A stretch of DNA of 5,537 bases from Cyanobacteria bacterium K_DeepCast_35m_m2_023 (GTDB lineage Bacteria; Cyanobacteriota; Cyanobacteriia; PCC-6307; Cyanobiaceae): positions 1-5,537 of the forward strand of contig VGQR01000152.1 of the NCBI GenBank assembly GCA_016882345.1, in the 5' to 3' direction. Below, one piece after another: positions 1 to 4,823 of the stretch; position 1 is the first letter of the stretch, and the number at the start of each line of letters is the position of its first letter. The notes beneath the pieces are model-generated. The model saw only the letters and a program-made list of their open reading frames with translations, had not been told where the DNA came from and did no database searches. A program made the translations under genes and the position numbers.

Positions 1-224
1 AAGGGCAGCAGGGACCTGATCGGCCTGCGCGCGCTCGAGATCACGCCTGGGTCCATCCCCAGGTCGCGGGCGATCTGGCCCGCTGGATCAGGGCCCCGTT
101 CGCGGTGTGGATGGATGGCTGGTTCCTGGAGAGCATGGAGCAGGTCCAACCGACTCCAGTCGAACCCCTCAAGCTCGGATCCGGGACAAGGAACGCGAGA
201 AGGACTTGCCCCAAAACCTGGCAT
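1..224 (-). pseudogene. possible decayed transposase fragment (IS3 OrfA-like helix-turn-helix)
   Basis: The minus strand is open from an ATG at 224 to the window edge. Near its end it reads QIARDLGMDPGVIS followed by an Arg-rich stretch, which resembles the helix-turn-helix of IS3-family OrfA proteins (commonly IARDLG-x-S-x2-L-x-RW-R). The expected tryptophan and basic residues after the helix are altered, and the sequence before it (Gly/Pro/Ser-rich) does not look like a normal OrfA N-terminus, so at most it is a degraded or frameshifted remnant. The rest of the transposase would lie left of the window. It could also be a chance ORF in GC-rich DNA or another DNA-binding protein. No terminal inverted repeat was recognised. 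Nothing else gene-like was seen in 1-304 apart from the hairpin at 213-236. Confidence 0.25.
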
Positions 225-236
225 GCCCGCGCCAGG
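213..236 (-). terminator. hairpin plus T-run, likely terminator of tRNA-Val
   Basis: On the minus strand CCTGGC (236-231) and GCCAGG (222-217) form a perfect 6-bp stem with an 8-base loop, directly followed by TTTT (216-213). G-T pairs could lengthen the stem. It lies about 75 bases downstream of the 3' end of the tRNA on the same strand, a sensible place for intrinsic termination. The T-run is short, so efficiency is uncertain. Confidence 0.4.
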
Positions 237-311
237 CCAGACCCAGGCTGTCAACGCAAAAGCCTGGTGCAGCAAAGGTTTGTGGGCCATGATTGGAGGC
301 CCTGACTGCGA

Positions 312-383
<72 letters not shown>

Positions 384-392
384 GGCTGCACC

Positions 393-398
393 ATTGTG
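393..398 (-). promoter_or_regulatory. possible -10 element of tRNA-Val
   Basis: Reading toward the tRNA, CACAAT lies 9 bases before the first tRNA base, close to a TATAAT-like -10 box at a distance suited to initiation at or just before the mature 5' end. No convincing -35 was found upstream. The 59-base spacer to the divergent gene must hold the promoters of both transcription units. Confidence 0.3.
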
Positions 399-442
399 CC
401 TGCAAAGGCGGCACACTCGGGCCAGCTGACGGCGGCGAGCGC

Positions 443-949
443 TTGGCGAGTGGCGACTGTCACGACCGTGCCACGTGGGCCCTGGCCCTGCCGTTTGGCG
501 CCCTGTGGTGGCCCTGGCTGGGGCTGGCGGGTGCACTGATTGCGGCGAGCAGCTTTCTGGCGGGCGGCCTGCTGTTGTCACCCGATCTGGACACCCGCTC
601 GAACGCCACCCGCCGCTGGGGCCCGCTGAAGCTGCTGTGGTGGCCCTATCGACGGCTGCTGTCGCACCGCTCGCTGATCTCGCACACACCACTGATCGGC
701 AGCAGCGGGCGGCTGCTGTATCTGCTGGTGCTGGCCGTGGGCCTGTGCCGGCTGGCCCAGCCATTGGGGGCACCGCAGCCCAGCCAACTGCTAACCACGG
801 CGCAGGAGCTCTGGCAGCAGCAGCGTCCGCTGCTGATCGCGGCTCTGGCCGGGGTCGAAGCCAGCGCCTGGCTGCACCTGATCCAGGACGGCGACCCGGT
901 GCCGCGGCGACCCAGACTGTTGCGCCGGCGCAGGCGCAGGCGAAGCTGA
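443..949 (+). CDS. DUF2227 / YdjM-like putative metal-binding membrane protein
   Basis: A 168-residue protein matching the cyanobacterial DUF2227 'metal-binding protein' pattern, which is related to the YdjM group of membrane-bound putative metal-dependent hydrolases. The function is not established. Visible features: an N-terminal MASGxxHDR motif (H7, D8), a hydrophobic segment at about 26-46, then SPDLDT (D48, D50), a WWPYRR stretch and HRSLISHTP (H75, H81), a second hydrophobic segment at 91-105, and a third ending in H145-x3-D149. These His/Asp residues are plausible metal ligands. The C-terminus is extremely basic (about ten Arg in the last 16 residues). The start is TTG: no in-frame ATG/GTG lies nearby, and starting here puts the SG-x2-HD motif where homologues have it. 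The Shine-Dalgarno is weak (GGCGGCGAG). It lies 22 bases before mazG and is probably co-transcribed with it. Confidence 0.8.
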   Translation: MASGDCHDRATWALALPFGALWWPWLGLAGALIAASSFLAGGLLLSPDLDTRSNATRRWGPLKLLWWPYRRLLSHRSLISHTPLIGSSGRLLYLLVLAVGLCRLAQPLGAPQPSQLLTTAQELWQQQRPLLIAALAGVEASAWLHLIQDGDPVPRRPRLLRRRRRRRS

Positions 950-971
950 GCAGCAGTCGCGCGCCCCGGTC

Positions 972-1844
972 ATGACTCAGCCCGTCGCTGGTAAGCCTTC
1001 AGGTGATGGGCTTGCAGCTGTGCAGCAGCTGGCGGTCGTGGTGGCCCAACTGCGCGATCCCGAGACCGGCTGTCCCTGGGACCTCAAGCAGACCCACGCA
1101 TCGCTGGTGCCCTACGTGCTCGAAGAAGCGCACGAGGTCGCCGACGCGATTCGCCACGGCGATGACGCCCACCTGCGCGAAGAGCTGGGCGATCTGCTGC
1201 TGCAGGTGGTGTTGCACGCCCAGATCGCGGCCGAAGCGGGCCGCTTTGATCTGGACACTATCGCGCGGGGCATCAGCGACAAGCTGATCCGCCGCCATCC
1301 GCATGTGTTTAGCGATGAGGCTGCAGAGCTCGCCAATCGGGGAACCAGTGGCGACCCGGACGCGGTGAAGCGCAGCTGGGAGGCGATCAAGGCCGCCGAA
1401 CAACACCAGGCGCCCGCTTCAACAAGCCCCCTGAGCGACAGGCTCGCGGGCAAGGTGCGCGGCCAGCCAGCCCTGGCCGGCGCCATGACCATCTCCAAGA
1501 AAGCCGCTGCCGCCGGTTTCGAATGGGACGACATGGACGGGGTCTGGGCCAAGGTCCACGAGGAGCTCGACGAGCTCAAGGAAGCCGTGGCCAGCGGCGA
1601 TCAGGCCCACGCCCAGGAGGAGCTCGGAGACCTGCTGTTCACCTTGGTGAACGTGGCGCGCTGGTGCGGCATCGACCCGGAAGCGGGCCTGGCGGGCACC
1701 AACCGCCGCTTCCTCGATCGCTTCTCCCGGGTCGAGGCGGCCCTGGGCGGCGAGATCGGCGGGCGCAGCATCAGCGAGCTGGAAACCCACTGGCGCGCCG
1801 CCAAAGCCCAGACCCGCGCTGAGAGCGGAGACCCGCGGGCCTAA
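972..1844 (+). CDS. mazG: nucleoside triphosphate pyrophosphohydrolase MazG
   Basis: A 290-residue cytoplasmic enzyme that hydrolyses (d)NTPs to (d)NMP and pyrophosphate; it sanitises nucleotide pools and is linked to stress and ppGpp physiology in E. coli. Two MazG domains are present. The first has GCPWD (33-37), the E51-E52-x2-E55 and E70-E71-x2-D74 metal-binding pairs, then RRHPHVF (107-113) and the SWExIK region (135-140). The second has FEWDD (183-187), E197-E198-x2-E201, E216-E217-x2-D220 and the NRRF helix (244-247). Both acidic quartets are intact and the length fits a full two-domain MazG. The ATG at 972 has no clear Shine-Dalgarno; it follows DUF2227 by 22 bases. It converges with the beta-barrel gene, the two stop codons being 18 bases apart with no obvious terminator hairpin between them. 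Confidence 0.96.
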   Translation: MTQPVAGKPSGDGLAAVQQLAVVVAQLRDPETGCPWDLKQTHASLVPYVLEEAHEVADAIRHGDDAHLREELGDLLLQVVLHAQIAAEAGRFDLDTIARGISDKLIRRHPHVFSDEAAELANRGTSGDPDAVKRSWEAIKAAEQHQAPASTSPLSDRLAGKVRGQPALAGAMTISKKAAAAGFEWDDMDGVWAKVHEELDELKEAVASGDQAHAQEELGDLLFTLVNVARWCGIDPEAGLAGTNRRFLDRFSRVEAALGGEIGGRSISELETHWRAAKAQTRAESGDPRA

Positions 1845-1862
1845 TCACTGGTACCACGCCAT

Positions 1863-2882
1863 CTAAAAGCGATAGGCAACCCCCGCCTGAAAGATCTGAC
1901 CGGCAGCCGGGTATTGATTGCCGCCAAAAGACACTGCTGGCCGATAGCGTACAAAAGCACGTGTTTTGGCGCTCATCAAATAGCCCAGATCGAAAAAGCT
2001 TCCTAGATTAGTCTGGAGTTCTCGACTGGCAGTCTGAACAAACTGAGGAACAATCTCAATTGCAAATGTAAACGGGTAATAGGTTTCAGACAAACCCAGA
2101 TAGGACTGGGTCGTGACCTGAAGGAGCTGGCCATCAAGGCCAAAAGTCCAACTAGGCTCAATACGAACATAGAAGCCACTTTCTGGCAAGTTGATCAGTT
2201 CAACAGAATCTGGGATGATGCGACTACCAGCAAACGAGTAAAGGATGCCAGATCGAACGACATTCGTGAAACGTCGTTGGTTCAATCCATCAGTCCACGC
2301 GACACCTCGCCAGATGGCATAGATGTTGAGGTCATCACCTCTCAACGGCGAGAGAAACGCAGAGACGTCCATTCGCAAAGGGGTTCGATCAAGGCCAGGC
2401 ACGCTATAAGTGTGCTGAAACAATGGACCCAGCTGAACAGACCAATTCAGCAGGTTGTCATAGGCACCCTTAATACTTCCCGACACGCCGAAACCCAGGA
2501 AAGTAGACCCAGCCCCGGCACCTGTACCCCATGCAGAGCCTGTGCCTGGAAAGTTCCAAGCCGAGCCTTGTTCCAAGACGGTAAAAAATCCAGGCTTTGT
2601 CACCGCTCCGTACCAACTGGGCTGTCCCTTCTTCGTAGCCGCCGCCTCAATTTTGCTTGGCGATCTAGCAGGCTCTGGATTAGCAACGATTGAAGACTGG
2701 AGCAACGTTGGCGACGTCAACTGGACGCCCTGATTCTCGATTTTGGCAACAGCATCGCTGACATTCAAGTCTGCAGGTTGCGCAAGCGAGTCGCAAAAAA
2801 GCACCAACAAAAGCACAACAGCAGCATTTGACACAGAACAAGCCAAATCGGGCACCCGTACCCGATTCGAACGAGTCTTCAC
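1863..2882 (-). CDS. secreted protein, predicted outer-membrane beta-barrel, function unknown
   Basis: From the GTG at 2882 the product is 339 residues. This start is preferred over the upstream GTG/ATG at 2954/2951. A purine-rich GGGAGGCGGGGAGAG lies just before it, and it gives a normal signal peptide: basic start (KTRSNRVR), hydrophobic core AAVVLLLVLF, likely cut after DSLA. The mature protein starts with a polar stretch of about 60 residues, then a Gly/Ala/Ser/Trp-rich part with GSAW twice. The remaining ~210 residues alternate polar and aromatic/hydrophobic residues in many short strands. It ends in AGVAYRF, the terminal Phe with alternating hydrophobics being the usual beta-barrel assembly signal. 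It lacks an S-layer homology domain, so it is not a classical cyanobacterial porin. It lies downstream of the deaminase on the same strand with a 287-base spacer, so it may have its own promoter. No family was recognised. A Cys near the signal end (VLFC) is not a good lipobox. Confidence 0.72.
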   Translation of the reverse strand: MKTRSNRVRVPDLACSVSNAAVVLLLVLFCDSLAQPADLNVSDAVAKIENQGVQLTSPTLLQSSIVANPEPARSPSKIEAAATKKGQPSWYGAVTKPGFFTVLEQGSAWNFPGTGSAWGTGAGAGSTFLGFGVSGSIKGAYDNLLNWSVQLGPLFQHTYSVPGLDRTPLRMDVSAFLSPLRGDDLNIYAIWRGVAWTDGLNQRRFTNVVRSGILYSFAGSRIIPDSVELINLPESGFYVRIEPSWTFGLDGQLLQVTTQSYLGLSETYYPFTFAIEIVPQFVQTASRELQTNLGSFFDLGYLMSAKTRAFVRYRPAVSFGGNQYPAAGQIFQAGVAYRF

Positions 2883-2967
2883 CCGTGGCTCTCCCCGCCT
2901 CCCATTGCTCGCTGAGGCAATCGGTAAACCATGTTTTTCAGAGAGAAACATCACTTCAACTTTCCGG

Positions 2968-2998
2968 AGAATAGCTTACATAAGACTACGACAGTCAA
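2968..2998 (-). promoter_or_regulatory. candidate promoter of the beta-barrel gene
   Basis: On the minus strand TTGACT (2998-2993, five of six bases of the -35 consensus) is followed after 19 bases by TATTCT (2973-2968, four of six of the -10 consensus). The spacer is 2 bases longer than ideal. Initiation near 2961 would leave a leader of about 80 bases to the GTG start at 2882, or about 10 to the ATG at 2951. Confidence 0.35.
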
Positions 2999-3016
2999 TC
3001 GCTGAGCCGCACGCGA

Positions 3017-3033
3017 CTCAAAACAGTTTTGAG
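3017..3033. promoter_or_regulatory. 17-bp perfect palindrome, operator candidate
   Basis: CTCAAAAC-A-GTTTTGAG is a perfect inverted repeat with 8-bp arms around one base. It sits 18 bases upstream of the candidate -35 of the beta-barrel gene. No T-run follows it on either strand, so a regulator-binding site is likelier than a terminator. It does not match the cyanobacterial NtcA (GTA-N8-TAC) pattern. The regulator is unknown. Confidence 0.4.
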
Positions 3034-3060
3034 CCAAAACCAGACCATGGAGATAGCCAA

Positions 3061-3108
3061 CCAAGCCTGCATGCCACTCTGGCCATCACCATCCAGGTCC
3101 AGGCTTGG
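3061..3108 (-). repeat. 9-bp inverted repeat downstream of the deaminase gene
   Basis: CCAAGCCTG (3061-3069) and CAGGCTTGG (3100-3108) are perfect inverted repeats separated by 30 bases. The loop holds a further CTGG/CCAG pairing (3080-3083 with 3092-3095). It lies about 60 bases after the deaminase stop in the transcription direction and could end or stabilise that transcript. Only TTGG follows on that strand, so it is not a standard Rho-independent terminator. Confidence 0.35.
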
Positions 3109-3169
3109 CCAAATTAACGATTATGTCGCCTAACCTATTCTACAAGCCACCAAAGATTTGCTGATTAAA

Positions 3170-4510
3170 CTATAGCGCGACACGCTTGGGGTCGGCACCA
3201 TCAGCAGACTTTATTTGTTTAATCAGCGCCAAAAATTCCGCCTCTGTGCCCTTCGGAGGCTCAAGATAATACTGCCAATTTCCCGTTTGAGGCTGATAAG
3301 CTTCCCCTTCAATCGACAAGTCGTAGATGCCGATGTCCTTGACTGATGTTGCTGCGTCAGGTGCCAAGGCGCGAAGAAAGACCAAGGCGCCGTACTTGGG
3401 AGTCGTTAAATATTTTTTTGCCAATTCGTTGGTCTTGGGATCTCCCATAAGCATGAAGCGCGTGCGGAAATAAGATTGCACCAAATTCATCAGGGCGGTT
3501 GCAATTGGGCCAATATCAAAGCGGTCAGCAAATGCAGAGATCAGATTCCCAAAAGGATCAATATATGCAACGGCATTCGTTGCTCTTGGTGTCGTCGCCA
3601 CCAAACGGCTCAGCGAATCTTTCAACGCTGCATTTGGCTTGCGGAAATCAGCAAGACGCAGCGAGAAAGCCAGCGGTGACGCCTTGACAAGGGCTTGCCT
3701 TAGCTTGGAGTCAACTGGAAGCGTAGCCGGGTCCCGCAATTCCGAGGGAGGAACTCCCAACATGCGTCGCTCCTGCTCAACGACATCACGGCTTTTCAGA
3801 AACACTTCAGCGCAACCATCAGCAGTCGCCTTTGACAGGACCATGGTGGCAAATGCAGCCCCAGTTGTGGCACCTACACGAGGTCGAACTCCTTGGATTG
3901 CATAGTAGGTAAATGTCCGCTGCGCTTGCTTGCGCAGGTTGAGCGGCAGATCCGGGTAGCTTCCGTCGAGGGTATAATTAATACCAGTCGGATCGTCAAA
4001 AGCGACAACGCCGACATTGAATCCCGCTGCAAGCAATGATCCTGCACACTGAGCACATGGATCAAGGGATGTCACGATTGTCAATTCCGATGGCTCAGGC
4101 AGATTCAACGCCACAGCATTCTCGTAATACCAGGAGACCAGCTGCCGTTCGCCATGATTGGTGGGATCAAACACAAACTCCTTGCTGACCAAGGCGGATT
4201 GACCATTAGGAAGAAGTTGATAAACTGTGTTATACCATTGATGAATGATTCGGCCGCTGCGGTTTTCAATCATCGCCCCGCCGACAGCAAACGACCCTTC
4301 GGCTAGCGCCTGTTTCGCTTGCTCAAGAACAACGATTCCTGCAGCTTCGGCCGTATGAACAAGAGCTTGGCCGGGCTTGGCTTGACTCAGACCCTTAGAA
4401 GCATTGCGCGATCGTGCACCCGTGATGGGTGCAGCAACAACACTTACACCAGTGGCCCCAAGCAGGGCCAGTACCGCACGACGACTGATCTGCACAGAAT
4501 CTGAACGCAT
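3170..4510 (-). CDS. Tat-exported zinc-dependent deaminase-fold protein (CMP/dCMP deaminase-like)
   Basis: From the ATG at 4510 the product is 446 residues; a TTG at 4519 would add three (numbering below counts from that TTG). The N-terminus is a Tat signal: ISRRAVLALLG with R13-R14, a weakly hydrophobic Ala/Val core to about 30, then AAPITGA. Residues 55-215 carry the cytidine deaminase-like fold: a FAVGGAMIENRSGRIIH hairpin, the H122-x-E124 motif in NHGERQ (Zn ligand and proton shuttle), and P154-C155-x2-C158 (two Zn ligands) followed by AGSLLAAGFNVGVVAFDD. This order resembles the TadA/GuaD/dCMP group. Residues 215-449 are an extra half with no recognised catalytic motif. The substrate is unknown; cytidine, guanine, adenosine or pterin-like bases are possible. 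Export means it should act in the periplasm, or outside, on a folded, metal-loaded enzyme. It lies upstream of the beta-barrel gene on the same strand. No strong Shine-Dalgarno precedes 4510; see 4526-4549. Confidence 0.82.
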   Translation of the reverse strand: MRSDSVQISRRAVLALLGATGVSVVAAPITGARSRNASKGLSQAKPGQALVHTAEAAGIVVLEQAKQALAEGSFAVGGAMIENRSGRIIHQWYNTVYQLLPNGQSALVSKEFVFDPTNHGERQLVSWYYENAVALNLPEPSELTIVTSLDPCAQCAGSLLAAGFNVGVVAFDDPTGINYTLDGSYPDLPLNLRKQAQRTFTYYAIQGVRPRVGATTGAAFATMVLSKATADGCAEVFLKSRDVVEQERRMLGVPPSELRDPATLPVDSKLRQALVKASPLAFSLRLADFRKPNAALKDSLSRLVATTPRATNAVAYIDPFGNLISAFADRFDIGPIATALMNLVQSYFRTRFMLMGDPKTNELAKKYLTTPKYGALVFLRALAPDAATSVKDIGIYDLSIEGEAYQPQTGNWQYYLEPPKGTEAEFLALIKQIKSADGADPKRVAL

Positions 4511-4525
4511 CGTGATCAACAGACG

Positions 4526-4560
4526 TCATGACAAAGGCACAGTAGTCATTTCCACTCCTT
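4526..4560 (-). promoter_or_regulatory. strong ribosome-binding site with 7-codon mini-ORF before the deaminase
   Basis: On the minus strand AAGGAG (4560-4555) is followed after 5 bases by ATG (4549), reading MTTVPLS and then TGA (4528-4526). The ATG is in the same frame as the deaminase, whose likely ATG at 4510 comes 15 bases after the TGA. This is the best Shine-Dalgarno near the gene. It may be a leader peptide coupling translation to the deaminase, or the original start now cut off by a nonsense change. The ATG also overlaps the TGA of the small ORF at 4546-4761 (ATGA), an arrangement typical of coupled genes. Confidence 0.4.
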
Positions 4561-4761
4561 CTGCACCATCAGAGCAATGCATGGCCACCGAGAAGTCGTC
4601 AAAGCAGAGATGAGCAGGCCGATGACTCCGCCGCACAGACAGAACGAAACCCAAATCGCAGCCGAGCCCGCGATCCATATGATGCCGTTTGATCCATGAA
4701 GGAAGGCCTGGCAAGTCCGAGCAGCCAAAACTTCAAATGGTTGCAAAATTGGTACAACCAA
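4546..4761 (-). CDS. possible small membrane protein, unknown
   Basis: A 71-residue ORF from a TTG at 4761 to a TGA at 4546. Its centre (about 27-54) is one long hydrophobic block rich in Ile, Val, Gly, Trp and Cys, long enough for a membrane span or a short hairpin, followed by a polar end KEWK. Its stop overlaps the ATG of the mini-ORF before the deaminase, which hints at translational coupling. Against it: a rare start codon, no clear Shine-Dalgarno, overlap with the antisense of the PIN remnant, and no family resemblance. It may be a decayed 3' end of a longer gene. Confidence 0.28.
   Translation of the reverse strand: MVVPILQPFEVLAARTCQAFLHGSNGIIWIAGSAAIWVSFCLCGGVIGLLISALTTSRWPCIALMVQKEWK
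4749..4761. repeat. short palindrome before the PIN remnant
   Basis: TTGGT-ACA-ACCAA is a perfect 5-bp-arm inverted repeat. It overlaps a second pair, TGGTTG (4738-4743) with CAACCA (4755-4760). It ends 3 bases before the GTG of the PIN fragment, a position that would suit toxin-antitoxin autoregulation, but such short repeats can arise by chance. Confidence 0.22.
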
Positions 4762-4764
4762 CTC

Positions 4765-4803
4765 GTGCTGATCGTCGTGGACACCAACGTGTTCATTGGT
4801 CCA
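4765..4803 (+). pseudogene. remnant of PIN-domain (VapC-like) toxin N-terminus
   Basis: Reading on the plus strand from a GTG at 4765, the translation is VLIVVDTNVFIGP. This is the first beta-strand and helix cap of PIN-domain ribonucleases, with the hallmark catalytic Asp in VVDTNV. Intact PIN toxins run to about 130-150 residues, but here the match stops after Ile-Gly. The frame continues into antisense of the carbonic anhydrase gene, which it enters at 4824, to a stop at 4932. The rest of the domain, with its other acidic residues, is therefore missing. No antitoxin was recognised upstream; the frame is open back to an ATG at 4696 but without a known motif. A truncated toxin gene left at an insertion or deletion junction is the simplest reading. 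Confidence 0.5.
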
Positions 4804-4823
4804 TCTGGAGCAGGGCTGAGCCC

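Larger units (their letters stand above)
1845..4800. other. probable accessory insert of lower GC
   Basis: By eye, DNA from just after the mazG stop to about 4800 is much richer in A/T (runs such as TATTTTTTTG, many AAA/TTT codons) than 400-1844 and 4825-5537, which are strongly G/C. The segment carries two exported-protein genes, unrelated to the flanking functions, and ends in a PIN-domain fragment beside the carbonic anhydrase stop. Together this suggests horizontally acquired DNA. No integrase, flanking direct repeat or tRNA target at the boundaries was recognised, so the mechanism and exact edges are unknown. Confidence 0.5.
4550..4823. other. gene-poor junction region
   Basis: This stretch between the deaminase and carbonic anhydrase genes has no convincing intact gene. 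It holds the weak small membrane ORF on the minus strand and the PIN remnant on the plus strand. A compact inverted repeat, AGGGCT-G-AGCCCT (4812-4824), touches the carbonic anhydrase stop codon; it lacks a T-run on the minus strand and so is a weak terminator candidate. No clear sigma70-type promoter for the deaminase was found, so its transcription could start here from a poor promoter or read through from the carbonic anhydrase gene. Confidence 0.4.

Noticed and set aside
105..305. overlapping plus-strand ORFs of 61-85 residues at the left edge
   Set aside because: All three frames are open in this GC-rich stretch, with no domain, no ribosome-binding site and unlikely composition.
1112..1579. 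155-residue minus-strand ORF inside mazG
   Set aside because: It is Ser/Ala-rich shadow coding opposite a well-conserved two-domain MazG.
2783..2803. possible lipobox (VLFC) in the beta-barrel protein signal peptide
   Set aside because: The residues before the Cys do not fit the usual L-[AS]-[GA]-C pattern, and a normal cleavage site (DSLA) follows. A C-terminal YRF barrel end also argues against a lipoprotein.
2743..3117. 124-residue plus-strand ORF
   Set aside because: It lies antisense to the signal-peptide region and promoter of the beta-barrel gene, its composition is not protein-like, and it has no domain. The minus-strand gene explains the sequence.
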